Assembly: GCF_029624655.1 (NCBI RefSeq)
Contig: NZ_JARRSA010000004.1
Coordinates: forward strand, 119,844-183,843
Length of the DNA stretch: 64,000 nt
Reading direction: 5' to 3'
Source of the DNA: Roseicyclus salinarum
Lineage (GTDB): Bacteria > Pseudomonadota > Alphaproteobacteria > Rhodobacterales > Rhodobacteraceae
Part shown: piece after piece, positions 18,308-26,882 of the stretch
Layout of the letters: every line of letters begins with the position of its first letter
How positions within the stretch are numbered: position 1 is the stretch's first letter
The notes under the pieces: model-generated
Told to the model about the DNA's origin: nothing
Seen by the model: the letters and a program-made list of their open reading frames with translations, nothing else
Databases searched by the model: none
Program-made: the position numbers and the translations under genes

Positions 18308-19027
18308 TCATGGCACCGACGCGAAATAGCGTGCGCGCCCGGTGTCGAACCATGTCCGCGACGTCTCGGCCAGGCGCCTGTTTTGATCGAAGCTCTGCCG
18401 TTCGACAAGTCCCGTCACGTGTCCCGGCGGCAGGTGGAACGCCTCGGGCGTCCAGTCGGGCAGGGCCCCCGAACCCACACGGTCCTCGGCGCGGGCGATT
18501 GTCAGGTCGAGGCGCTCGGCGTAGCTCTTGTAGAGCGATTCCGACAATTGATCGGCGCGAAGCGCGCCGAAGCGTCCGTCGAGCCAGATTTCCTCGAGCG
18601 CCACATCGACGCCGTCGAGCGCGCGCAGCCTCCTGATGCGCCAGGCATGGGACGCGTCGCTGCCGAGAGTGCGCCCGGCGGGCTTGGGCAGATGATCGAG
18701 GCCGATCAGCCGCGCGGTCGGCAGGCCGCCGCCGTCGGGCACCGCCTCGAGCCGGAAGAAAGCGTAGGTGCCGACGTTCCGCCCTCCCTCGCGCACGTAG
18801 TTGCCCGAGCCCTGACGACGCTCGATCAGGCCGCGGTCGGCGACCACGGCGAGCGCCTTTCTCAGCGTCATGACCGACACGCCATGCGCATCTGCCATCC
18901 GCCGCTCGGGCGGCAGCCTGTCCCCCGGCGAAAGCCGCCCAGCTCCGATCTCGATCGTCAGGCGCTCGGCGATGCGCAGGTAGGCGGGCAGGGCGCCGGG
19001 ATGCGGCTTTGGCAGCGTCGCGGACAT
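18308..19027 (-). CDS. GntR family (HutC-type) transcriptional regulator
   Basis: A 239-residue regulator. The winged helix is at about residues 14-82 (GDRLPPERRMADAHGVSVMT, LRKALAVVADRGLI, GSGNYV), followed by a UTRA ligand domain (AWRIRRLRALDGVDVALEEIWLD ... GLVERQSFDQ). HutC-type GntR regulators near nagA often sense amino-sugar phosphates. It is first in the leftward nag unit and stands back-to-back with the monooxygenase gene at 19152, so it may control both sides through the 124-bp space between them. Confidence 0.85.
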   Translation of the reverse strand: MSATLPKPHPGALPAYLRIAERLTIEIGAGRLSPGDRLPPERRMADAHGVSVMTLRKALAVVADRGLIERRQGSGNYVREGGRNVGTYAFFRLEAVPDGGGLPTARLIGLDHLPKPAGRTLGSDASHAWRIRRLRALDGVDVALEEIWLDGRFGALRADQLSESLYKSYAERLDLTIARAEDRVGSGALPDWTPEAFHLPPGHVTGLVERQSFDQNRRLAETSRTWFDTGRARYFASVP

Positions 19028-19066
19028 CTGCGGGTGCGGTCCTTCGGGGCTACTCCGGCGTGCGGC

Positions 19067-19094
19067 GTAGCAGATTGTTATACTATTGATCTAC
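19067..19094. promoter_or_regulatory. Candidate GntR operator in divergent promoter region
   Basis: An AT-rich island in otherwise GC-rich sequence. GTAGCAGAT (19067-19075) is mirrored, with one extra base, by ATCTAC (19089-19094), around TGTTATACTATTG. HutC-type GntR sites are short A/T-centred palindromes, so this is the best operator candidate between the GntR and monooxygenase genes. TATACT inside it could also be a -10 element, but no convincing -35 is visible. Confidence 0.3.
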
Positions 19095-19151
19095 CCGTTT
19101 TCCGGCGCTACGCAAAGGGGCCTGTCGCAATGGGAAGGGAGGCCCGCGCGC

Positions 19152-20306
19152 ATGACCGTCGTCCCCGTCACGTCGCCCGATCTCGATGCCGCCGAGGTGT
19201 CGTGGTTCGCCGCGCTCTGCTCCGACGATTACCGCTATCTCGGGGTGCCCGAGGGTGACCTTCGCTCGTCCTGGGCGCATTGCTCGGACATTCTGCAGGA
19301 GGCCGAGGCGCAGGGTTTCCGCAACATCCTGTGCCCGTCCTCCTACCAGGTCGGGCAGGACACGCTGTCCTTCGTCGCGGCCGGAAGCCAGGTGACGGAG
19401 CGGATCAACATGCTTGCCGCCGTGCGCTGCGGCGAGATGCAGCCGATCATGCTCGCGCGCACGATCGCGACGCTCGACCACATGCTGGAGGGGCGGCTGA
19501 CGGTGAACATCATCTCCTCGGACTTTCCCGGCGAGAAGGCCGAAAGCGGCTACCGCTACCGCCGATCGCGCGAGGTCGTCGAGATCCTGAAGCAGGCCTG
19601 GACCCGCGACGAGATCAATTACGAGGGCGAAGTCTATGACTTCAAGGGACTGACGACCGATCCGGTCAGGCCATACCAGACCGGCGGCCCGCTGCTTTAT
19701 TTCGGGGGCTACTCGCCCGATGCACTCGAGCTGTGCGGACAGCATTGCGACGTCTACCTGATGTGGCCCGAACCGAAGGACCAGATCGCCGAGCGCATGA
19801 AGGCCGTCCACCAGGTCGCTGAAAAGGATGACAGAACGCTCGATTACGGGCTGCGCGTCCATGTCATCGTGCGCGACACGGAGGCGGAGGCGCGCGAGTA
19901 TGCCGAGTATCTCGTCTCGAGGCTCGACGACGAGCTGGGGACGCTGATCCGGGAACGCGCGCTCGATTCAGGATCGCTGGGCGTCAGCCATCAGGCTCGG
20001 GCGCGCGAGCTGGCCGACCAGTTCGGCTACGTCGAGCCGCACCTTTGGACCGGCATCGGGCGCGCGCGCTCGGGCTGCGGCGCGGCCATTGTCGGCTCGG
20101 CCGACCAGGTCCTGTCCGAGATCGAGGATTACAAAAAGATGGGCATCCGCGCCTTCATCTTCTCGGGCTATCCGCACCTTGAGGAATGCCGTCATTTCGG
20201 CCGCCTCGTCATTCCCGAGCTCAAGACATGCTCGCTGCCGCACGAATACGGAAGGGTGCCGGCCGCAATGCCGGCGACGCCTCTGGGACAAGGAGAGAGA
20301 CGTTGA
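19152..20306 (+). CDS. SsuD/SmoC-like FMNH2-dependent monooxygenase
   Basis: A 384-residue luciferase-like (LLM class) flavin monooxygenase, close to alkanesulfonate monooxygenase SsuD in layout. PLLYFGGYSPDA, YLMWPEP, GLRVHVIVRDTEAEA and SGYPHLEE match SsuD landmarks. Arg235 and His237 line up with SsuD Arg226/His228, and Arg306 with SsuD Arg297 (judged by eye), so sulfonate chemistry is plausible; the SsuD Cys54 position is not Cys here. ATG 19152 follows GGGAAGGGAGG. It shares one base with the aldo/keto reductase gene behind it, an arrangement like smoC-smoB for oxidative desulfonation of sulfoquinovose. No flavin reductase partner is in the window. Confidence 0.75.
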   Translation: MTVVPVTSPDLDAAEVSWFAALCSDDYRYLGVPEGDLRSSWAHCSDILQEAEAQGFRNILCPSSYQVGQDTLSFVAAGSQVTERINMLAAVRCGEMQPIMLARTIATLDHMLEGRLTVNIISSDFPGEKAESGYRYRRSREVVEILKQAWTRDEINYEGEVYDFKGLTTDPVRPYQTGGPLLYFGGYSPDALELCGQHCDVYLMWPEPKDQIAERMKAVHQVAEKDDRTLDYGLRVHVIVRDTEAEAREYAEYLVSRLDDELGTLIRERALDSGSLGVSHQARARELADQFGYVEPHLWTGIGRARSGCGAAIVGSADQVLSEIEDYKKMGIRAFIFSGYPHLEECRHFGRLVIPELKTCSLPHEYGRVPAAMPATPLGQGERR

Positions 20307-21196
20307 TGAACCGCGTGAAGATGGCCGAGCTGACCCTGTCCCGCATCGTCTACGGGATGTGGCGGCTGGGCGACGACAAGGACACGTCCCCGGCCCATGT
20401 CAGGGCCAAGGTCGAGGCCTGCCTCGAGCAGGGCATCACCACGATGGACCAGGCCGACATCTACGGCGACTACGGCGCCGAGGCGCTTCTGGGCGCGGCC
20501 TTCCGCGAAAGCCCCGGCCTGCGCGACCGCGTGGAGCTGGTCAGCAAGTTCGACATCGTGGCGCCCGTGGGCCGCAGCGCGGGCAGGCGGCTGAAGCATT
20601 ACGACACGACCGCCGCCTACATGACCGAGGCGGTCGAAACCTCGCTGCGCGACATGGGCACGGACCGGATCGACCTGTTCCTCGTGCATCGGCCCGACCC
20701 CCTCATGGACCACGAGGAGACGGGCCGCGCGCTCGATGCGCTCGTCGCGTCCGGCAAGGTGCGCGCGGTCGGCGTCTCGAACTTCCGCCCGTGGGACTGG
20801 AAGCTCCTGCAATCGGCGATGGGCACGCCGCTCGTCACCAACCAGATCGAGATCTCGGCGATGCGGCTCGAGGCCTTCACCAATGGCGACCTGTCGTTCC
20901 ATCAGCGCCACGGACATCCGGTCATGGCGTGGTCGCCGCTCGGCGGGGGGAGGCTCTTTGGCGAGGAGGGCGCGGGCCTGCGCGCGGTCCTGACGCGGAT
21001 CGGGCAGGCGCAGGGCGTGGGGCCGGCCGACGTCGCGGTGGCGTTCCTGCTGCGCCACCCCGCCTGCATCCTGCCGGTCATGGGCACCAATTCGCTGGAG
21101 CGCATCCGGGGGCTGTCGGCGGCGATGAACGTCGAGCTCGACCGCGAGGACTGGTTCGAGATCTACTCCGCCTCGCTCGGCCACGAGGTGCCCTGA
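20306..21196 (+). CDS. YdhF/SmoB-like aldo/keto reductase
   Basis: A 296-residue NADPH-dependent (beta/alpha)8 aldo/keto reductase. The catalytic tetrad appears as Asp and Tyr in DQADIYGDYG, Lys in LVSKFD and His in LVHRPDP; GVSNFRPWDWKLLQ and VMGTNSLERIR mark the cofactor side. ATG 20306 overlaps the upstream stop (TGATG) with AAGGAGAGAG before it, so it is co-translated with the monooxygenase. In the sulfo-SMO pathway the SmoB reductase of this family turns 6-oxo-glucose into glucose; this assignment is inference from the pairing and resemblance. Confidence 0.78.
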   Translation: MNRVKMAELTLSRIVYGMWRLGDDKDTSPAHVRAKVEACLEQGITTMDQADIYGDYGAEALLGAAFRESPGLRDRVELVSKFDIVAPVGRSAGRRLKHYDTTAAYMTEAVETSLRDMGTDRIDLFLVHRPDPLMDHEETGRALDALVASGKVRAVGVSNFRPWDWKLLQSAMGTPLVTNQIEISAMRLEAFTNGDLSFHQRHGHPVMAWSPLGGGRLFGEEGAGLRAVLTRIGQAQGVGPADVAVAFLLRHPACILPVMGTNSLERIRGLSAAMNVELDREDWFEIYSASLGHEVP

Positions 21197-21205
21197 GGCG
21201 GTCCT

Positions 21206-22279
21206 TCACATTCGCAGCGTGCGGCCGCTGTCCGTGTCGAAAAGGTGGATGGCGTCCGAATTCGCGGTCAGCGCGACACGCTCGCCCGGCCGCACGCGGG
21301 TCTGGCCAGGATTGTGCACGGTCACCGGCGTGCCGTCGCCGAACGCGCCATAGAGGTAGCTGTCCGAGCCAAGCTGCTCGACCGAGCGGATCTCGGCGTG
21401 GAGCGCGCCGCCATCGCCGGGGTGCAGGTCGTTGGGGCGCAGGCCCAGCGTCACCTGCTGCCCCGCCCGCTGCGCGAAGCCGCGTTCGGGCAGCGTGACC
21501 GTGTCGCCCGTCGCAAGCAGCAGGTGCGTGCGGTCCTCGCCCACGGTGCCGTTCAGGAAGTTCATTCGCGGACTTCCGATGAACCCCGCCACGAAGAGGT
21601 TCTCGGGCGCGTTGAAAAGGTCGAGCGGGCGTCCGAACTGCTCGAGTTCGCCCAGCCGCAGGACCGCGATCTTGTCGGCCATCGTCATCGCCTCGACCTG
21701 GTCGTGGGTGACGTAGATCATCGTGTTGCCCAGACGCTTGTGCAGCGCCGATATCTCGCCGCGCATGTCCACGCGCAGCTCGGCGTCGAGGTTCGACAGC
21801 GGCTCGTCGAACAGGAAGACCTGCGGCTCGCGGACCACGGCGCGTCCGATGGCGACGCGCTGGCGCTGCCCGCCCGACAGGTCCTTGGGCCTCCGGTCCA
21901 GAAGCGGGTCGATCTGGAGCATCTTGGCGACCTGCTCGACCTTCCTCGCGATCTCGGCCTTCGGCGTGTTGATGTTCTCCAGCCCGAAGGAAAGGTTCTG
22001 GCGCACCGTCATGTGCGGGTAGAGTGCGTAGGACTGGAAGACCATCGCAAGGCCCCGGTCGGCGGCGGGCACGCGGTTCACCACGTCGCCGCCGATCGCC
22101 ACCTCGCCGCCGGTGATCCCCTCGAGGCCCGCGATCATCCGCAGGAGCGTGGACTTGCCACAGCCCGAAGGCCCCACGAAGACGCAGAATTCGCCATGCT
22201 CGACGGTCAGGTCGACGCCCTTGATGACCTCCACCGCGCCGTAGGACTTGCGCACGCCGCGCAGCTCGAGCCTTGCCAT
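21206..22279 (-). CDS. Sugar ABC transporter ATP-binding protein (UgpC/MalK type)
   Basis: A 357-residue MalK-type ATPase: Walker [11 protein letters not shown]-loop [12 protein letters not shown], signature [15 protein letters not shown], Walker [14 protein letters not shown]-loop [11 protein letters not shown], then a C-terminal TOBE/OB domain (LGLRPNDLHPGD). It energises import through the two permeases encoded upstream. ATG at 22277-22279 is preferred over the adjacent GTG because GGGGGA lies at good spacing. It is last in the leftward importer unit. Confidence 0.9.
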   Translation of the reverse strand: MARLELRGVRKSYGAVEVIKGVDLTVEHGEFCVFVGPSGCGKSTLLRMIAGLEGITGGEVAIGGDVVNRVPAADRGLAMVFQSYALYPHMTVRQNLSFGLENINTPKAEIARKVEQVAKMLQIDPLLDRRPKDLSGGQRQRVAIGRAVVREPQVFLFDEPLSNLDAELRVDMRGEISALHKRLGNTMIYVTHDQVEAMTMADKIAVLRLGELEQFGRPLDLFNAPENLFVAGFIGSPRMNFLNGTVGEDRTHLLLATGDTVTLPERGFAQRAGQQVTLGLRPNDLHPGDGGALHAEIRSVEQLGSDSYLYGAFGDGTPVTVHNPGQTRVRPGERVALTANSDAIHLFDTDSGRTLRM

Positions 22280-22346
22280 CACGTTTCCCCCGTTCTTCTT
22301 GCCCTGGCGCTTCGCGGCATCTGCCGGGCGCCCGTTGTCGCGGCCG

Positions 22347-23399
22347 TCATTTCCCGCCGGTCGATGCGATGCCGGTGGCGATGTATTTCTGCAGGAACAT
22401 GAACACGCAGGCGATCGGCAGGAGCGTCAGCACCGTCATCGCCAGCAGCGAGGACCAGTCGGTCAGAAGCTCGCCCTGGAACGAGTTCAGCGCCAGTTGC
22501 AGCGTGAAGTTCTCGGACTGCGTCAGCACGATCAGCGGCCACAGGAAATCGTTCCAGCGCCACATGATGGCGAGGATGGCGAGCACCGCGATGGCGGGCG
22601 CCGACAACGGCAGGACGATGCGCCAGTAGATCTTCCACTCGCTCGCCTTGTCCATCCGGGCGGCGTCGAGGATCTCGTCGGGGATGGTCAGCATGTATTG
22701 CCTGAGCAGGAAGACGCCCGTGGGCGTCGCCGCGCCGGGAATGATGACGCCCCAGAGCGAGTTGAACATGCCCAGCTCGGTCACGATCAGGAAAAGCGGC
22801 ACCAGCACCACCGTCTGCGGGATCATCAGCGTCGAGATCACCAGAAGAAGGACGGTCGTGCGCCCGCGAAACTCGTATTTCGACAGCGCGAAGGCGGCCA
22901 TGGAGTTCACCAGAAGCATGATCGCCGTCGACATCAGGGTGATGAAGGTCGAGTTCCAGAAATAGCGCAGGAAGGTGAAGCGCTCGAACAGCTCGGTGTA
23001 GTTCTCGGTGGCGAGGCGCACGCGCTGCACCGGCTCGCGCTGGTCGATGGTGGCGCGCAGCCGCTTGCCGGGATTGGCGGGGTCCACCATCTGCGCCTGA
23101 AGGCCCACGCGCCGCACCTGCGCGAGGACCATGCCCTCGTATTCGCCGCCGGTCATGAGGAAGAGGGGCAGGGGTTCGTCGTAGCCCTCAACCACCATGG
23201 TCTGCTGCTGGTAGGGCAGGAAGGTGGGTGGATAGCGCTGCAGGTCGGCCTCGGTCTTGAACGAGGACATCACAAGCCACACCACCGGCCCGAACATCAG
23301 CACGATGCCGAAGCCGAGGTAGGCGTAGGAGGCCCAGTCCGTCCAGTGCAGCCGGTCGCGGCCGCGGGTGCGGGCGAGGAAGGCGAAGCCGCGGCTCAT
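22347..23399 (-). CDS. Sugar ABC transporter permease (MalG-like, enlarged periplasmic loop)
   Basis: A 350-residue inner-membrane permease. The first helix is about residues 27-46; then comes an unusually long periplasmic stretch (about residues 50-145, with GGEYEGMVLAQVRR and DPANPGKRLRATID) before the second helix. The EAA-type coupling loop is EILDAARMDKASEWKIYWRIVLP. MalG-like proteins usually have a shorter loop; the AglG-like permease at 32047 has a comparable insert. Partner of the permease gene 54 bases upstream. Confidence 0.88.
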   Translation of the reverse strand: MSRGFAFLARTRGRDRLHWTDWASYAYLGFGIVLMFGPVVWLVMSSFKTEADLQRYPPTFLPYQQQTMVVEGYDEPLPLFLMTGGEYEGMVLAQVRRVGLQAQMVDPANPGKRLRATIDQREPVQRVRLATENYTELFERFTFLRYFWNSTFITLMSTAIMLLVNSMAAFALSKYEFRGRTTVLLLVISTLMIPQTVVLVPLFLIVTELGMFNSLWGVIIPGAATPTGVFLLRQYMLTIPDEILDAARMDKASEWKIYWRIVLPLSAPAIAVLAILAIMWRWNDFLWPLIVLTQSENFTLQLALNSFQGELLTDWSSLLAMTVLTLLPIACVFMFLQKYIATGIASTGGK

Positions 23400-23453
23400 G
23401 GTGCGGCCCTCGAGGGAAGGGGCTTGCGGCCGGGCCCGCCCGGTCGCCTGCGA

Positions 23454-24473
23454 TCAGCCATCGACGTTCCTCCGGTTCACCCAAAGCTGCACGAGGGTCA
23501 GGATCACGAGGACGAGCGCCACCAGGAGCGAGGCCGCGGCCGCCAGCCCGAATAGCCTCGGCGCGCCGGCGAAGCCTTCCTCGTAGATGTACTGGATGAT
23601 GAAGGTCGTGGCGGTGCCCGGGCCGCCGCCGGTGAAGGCATATATCTCGTCGAAGGTCTGCACGCCCTTGATGAGCGCAAGCACCAGCACGACCAGCATC
23701 GTGGGCGCCAGAAGCGGCAGTGTGATCCGGGTCAGGCTGCGCCAGGGCGAGGCGCGGTCCATGATCGCCGCCTCGTAGACGTCGCGCGGGATGGCCTGAA
23801 GCCCGGCAAGAAGGATCAGCGTGTAAAAGCCCATATGCGCCCAGACCGAGATGAATACCGACCACGCGAAAGCCCATTGCGCATCGACCAGCCAGTTGAA
23901 GCCGCCCGCGCCGGTCCAGTCGAGAAAGGCGTTCAGGACGCCTTCGCGCTGAAGGATCCACTTCCAGATCAGCGCCACGACGACGGGCGACAGAAGGACG
24001 GGAAAGAAGAACACGGCGCGGAAGAAACCGCGCGCGCGGATGTCGCGGTTCAGGATCAGCGCCGTCAGGAGCGCGAAGCCCACCATGAAGCCCACCTGCA
24101 GCGTGACGAACCACAGCGTGTTCCACACCGCGCGCCAGAACTTGTCCTCGCGGCAGGAATTGGGGTCGAGGAAACTGCCGCAATCCGTGAGCGTGGCGAA
24201 GTTGCGCAGCCCCACGTCGGGGCGGTCCGCCAGAAGCACGTTGTCCCCGCCCGTCGTCGCGTAAGAGACGTTCAGGATCACGGGGAGGAAGGCGAAAAGC
24301 GCGAAAAGGATCAGGTTCGGCGCGAGGAACACCCATGCGAGCCGGTTCATGCCGAGGAGGCGCTGAAGCGCCAGCATCGGGATCTCGACGATCCGCATGA
24401 CGGAGGAGATGAACGAGAGCATGAGCGCGCGCCGCGGCGTCCGGCCCCCGCGCATGCCGGGGGCCGGGGCCAT
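23454..24473 (-). CDS. Sugar ABC transporter permease (MalF/UgpA-like)
   Basis: A 339-residue permease with six or more helices, beginning with LAWVFLAPNLILFALFAFLP; the periplasmic loop contains two cysteines (DCGSFLDPNSCRED). The coupling loop is DVYEAAIMDRASPWRSLTRITLP. ATG 24473 is six bases after the binding-protein stop; an internal ATG at 24422 is possible but has no better ribosome-binding site. Likely imports a glucoside, judging from the linked glucosidase and glucokinase genes. Confidence 0.87.
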   Translation of the reverse strand: MAPAPGMRGGRTPRRALMLSFISSVMRIVEIPMLALQRLLGMNRLAWVFLAPNLILFALFAFLPVILNVSYATTGGDNVLLADRPDVGLRNFATLTDCGSFLDPNSCREDKFWRAVWNTLWFVTLQVGFMVGFALLTALILNRDIRARGFFRAVFFFPVLLSPVVVALIWKWILQREGVLNAFLDWTGAGGFNWLVDAQWAFAWSVFISVWAHMGFYTLILLAGLQAIPRDVYEAAIMDRASPWRSLTRITLPLLAPTMLVVLVLALIKGVQTFDEIYAFTGGGPGTATTFIIQYIYEEGFAGAPRLFGLAAAASLLVALVLVILTLVQLWVNRRNVDG

Positions 24474-24479
24474 TTCAGG

Positions 24480-25748
24480 TCATTGCGACATCGCCGAGGC
24501 GAGGTCGTCGGCCATGCGAGCCACGGCCTCCTCGACGGTCAGCTCGCCCACGATGGCCTGGCTGACGCGCTCCACCGTGATCCCGAACATCGCGCGGTTG
24601 CCCGCGAAGCCCTGGTAGCGGAAGGCCGCCGGCGCGACGTCTGGCAGGTCCGAGGCGAAGGCCGACAACGCGCGCGATGCGGCGGGCGATGCGTCCTGGA
24701 ACTCCACGCCGGCCTCTGCCACGCCGAGATGCGCGGGCAGGTTGCGCGTCCGCGCCGTGACCTCGGCATAGACGTCCTCCTGCGCAAGGAAGTCGATCAC
24801 GCTTGCCACGATCTCAGGGTGTTCGGTCTGCTCGAAGCCCACGATGCCGGCGCCGCCGGGCATTCCCGAACACGCGCCTGCCGGGCCGCAGGGCGAGCCC
24901 ACGACCTGCCAGTCGAAGAAGTCGCCCACCTGCTCGTCCATGCGGCCGACCTGCCATGAGCCGGAATAGTAGAACACCAGCTCGCCGTTGATGAATTCCT
25001 GCGCCGCGTCCTGGTAGGTGGCGCCGCCCTGGCCGGCCCATACGTCGCGCGCGATGGTCCCGTCGTTGTGCCAGTCCACGAACTGCTGCACGAAGGCCGT
25101 GAAGCCCTCGTCCGACAGCGTCGGCTCGCCGTCGGGGCCGAACAGCGCCGCGCCGTAGGAGATCGCGGGGCCCGCGACCCTGTGGCCCGAGCGGTCGATC
25201 GCCATCGCGAAGGGTGTTCCGGTGGCCTCGGCCACGGCGCGCGAGGCCTCGGCCCAGTCCGCCCACGTGGCGTCGGGGCCGGGCATCTCCATTCCCGCCT
25301 GCTCGAAGAGCGTCGCGTTCACGAAGGCTCCGGTGATGGTCAGCTGCGAATGCATCCCGTAGATGCCGTCGTCCTCGGGGCCCGCGCGATACCAGTCGAG
25401 CGTGCCGCCGAAGCTGTCCTCCCAGTAGCCGCGATCCACGTAGGGGGCGAGGTCGAGGTAATATTCGTTCAGGCCGCCGAGATCGGTGACCTTGGCCATG
25501 TCCGGCCCTGTGCCGGCGGCAAGCTGCACGGGAAGGTTCTCGAGGATCGCCTGGTAGGGCACCACGTCCACGATCACGTCCACGCCGGGGTTCTGCTCCT
25601 CGAAACGGGCGAGCACGTCGTCGTAGACCTCGCACTCGTTGCCGTCGGAATAGCACATGAAGCGGATTTCCTGCGCCGCGGCGGCGCCTGCCATGAGCGC
25701 GAGGCCCGTGGCGGCCGCGGTGGACGCGGCAAGTGTCTTGTGCAGCAC
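24480..25748 (-). CDS. Sugar ABC transporter substrate-binding protein
   Basis: A 422-residue periplasmic binding protein (family 1 type). The signal peptide ends at AGAAAAQ; the mature protein begins EIRFMCYSDGNECEVYDD. Two cysteine pairs (that one, and CGPAGAC near residue 285) suggest two disulfides. The ligand lobe contains GTGPDMAKVTDL and GSWQVGRMDEQ. The start is taken as GTG 25748 because GGGAGGAAA sits at ideal spacing; an ATG 24 bases earlier would put that ribosome-binding site inside the gene. Substrate unknown; a beta-glucoside is the contextual guess. Confidence 0.88.
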   Translation of the reverse strand: MLHKTLAASTAAATGLALMAGAAAAQEIRFMCYSDGNECEVYDDVLARFEEQNPGVDVIVDVVPYQAILENLPVQLAAGTGPDMAKVTDLGGLNEYYLDLAPYVDRGYWEDSFGGTLDWYRAGPEDDGIYGMHSQLTITGAFVNATLFEQAGMEMPGPDATWADWAEASRAVAEATGTPFAMAIDRSGHRVAGPAISYGAALFGPDGEPTLSDEGFTAFVQQFVDWHNDGTIARDVWAGQGGATYQDAAQEFINGELVFYYSGSWQVGRMDEQVGDFFDWQVVGSPCGPAGACSGMPGGAGIVGFEQTEHPEIVASVIDFLAQEDVYAEVTARTRNLPAHLGVAEAGVEFQDASPAASRALSAFASDLPDVAPAAFRYQGFAGNRAMFGITVERVSQAIVGELTVEEAVARMADDLASAMSQ

Positions 25749-25901
25749 GGTCTTTCCTCCCTGATTGACCATGTTCGTAGCTTGGCTGCGCCCGCTGTTG
25801 CGGCACGCGGCACGACGACCATGGCGCGGAAGGGGCGGCGGGGCAACCGCCGAGTGCAGGGCGCGTGGCGGGGCTGCCCCTGCGTCAACCGCCGGCCCGC
25901 T

Positions 25902-26855
25902 TCAGAGCCGCGACAGGTGCGAGGCGCATCCCGTAAGCGCGGCGTAGTCGTCGGTGACGACCTGAACGCCGAAGCCTTCCATGAACTCCGAGAAACGGCC
26001 CTTGCCGCGGAAGGCCTCGGCAAATCCGAATTCCGCAAGCCACGGCTGGAAGGCGCGGGTCACGCCGCCGATCAGGTAGATCCCGCCGAAGGGCAGGTGG
26101 CCGAGCGCGAGGTCGCCGATGACCGCGCCCATGACGTTCACGAAAAGCCGCCCCGTCTCGAGCGCGGCGGGGTCGCGCGCGTCCATGCCGGCAAGCACGT
26201 CCGCCGCAGCAAGCGTGGTGCCGTGAAGGGCTGCGTGCAGCGTGCTGACACCGCGCCCCGACAGGACTTCCTCGACGGGCGGAAAGCCGTGGCTGTCGGT
26301 GATCTTCGACAGGACCGGACGAAGGTCGGGGACGGATCCCGGCAGCGAGACGTGGCCCGCCTCCGAGGGCGGCACGAAGCGTCCGGCCTCGGTGTCGAAG
26401 ACCGGGCAGGCGTTGAAGCCCGTGCCGATGCCCACCACAAGCTTGGCCGCCAGCGGCGAGTGCGGCGGCTGTGGCAGCACCTCGACGAGGTTGTCATCCG
26501 CGATGTGGCCGATCGCGTGGCCCTGCGCCTGCAGGTCGTTCAGGACCGCCGAGGTCGTGGCGGTCAGCGCCTCGGCAAGCACCTCGCGGTCGATGCGCCA
26601 GTCGAGGTTGGTCAGCTGCGCCACCCCGTCGCGCACCGGCCCCGCCGCCGCGACGCAGACGCCGTCGATCATGGCCTCGCCGATCCCGCGCTGCGCGAGG
26701 TAGGTCGTGATCACCGAGGCGATGCCGGAATGCTCGGCGTTGCGGAACCGTGTCACGCTCGCGGCGTCCACCACCGGCCCGCGCGCCAGCGCGACGCGGG
26801 TATTCGTGCCGCCGATATCGGCGACGAGCGACAGGCCGGGCTTGGTCGTGGTCAT
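25902..26855 (-). CDS. glk: Glucokinase
   Basis: A 317-residue ASKHA sugar kinase of the bacterial glucokinase (Pfam Glucokinase) family. LVADIGGTNTRVALARG is the phosphate-1 motif, LTNLDWRIDRE and VLNDLQAQGHAI lie in the substrate region, VVGIGTGFNACPVF is the phosphate-2 segment and GGIYLIGGVTRAF the adenosine motif. It phosphorylates glucose released by the neighbouring glycosidases, feeding zwf and the Entner-Doudoroff genes at 49.9-53.6 kb and 36-39 kb. Part of the leftward unit behind the GH1 gene (27-bp gap). Confidence 0.92.
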   Translation of the reverse strand: MTTTKPGLSLVADIGGTNTRVALARGPVVDAASVTRFRNAEHSGIASVITTYLAQRGIGEAMIDGVCVAAAGPVRDGVAQLTNLDWRIDREVLAEALTATTSAVLNDLQAQGHAIGHIADDNLVEVLPQPPHSPLAAKLVVGIGTGFNACPVFDTEAGRFVPPSEAGHVSLPGSVPDLRPVLSKITDSHGFPPVEEVLSGRGVSTLHAALHGTTLAAADVLAGMDARDPAALETGRLFVNVMGAVIGDLALGHLPFGGIYLIGGVTRAFQPWLAEFGFAEAFRGKGRFSEFMEGFGVQVVTDDYAALTGCASHLSRL

Positions 26856-26882
26856 CTTGGCGTCTCGTTCGTGCTTGACGGG

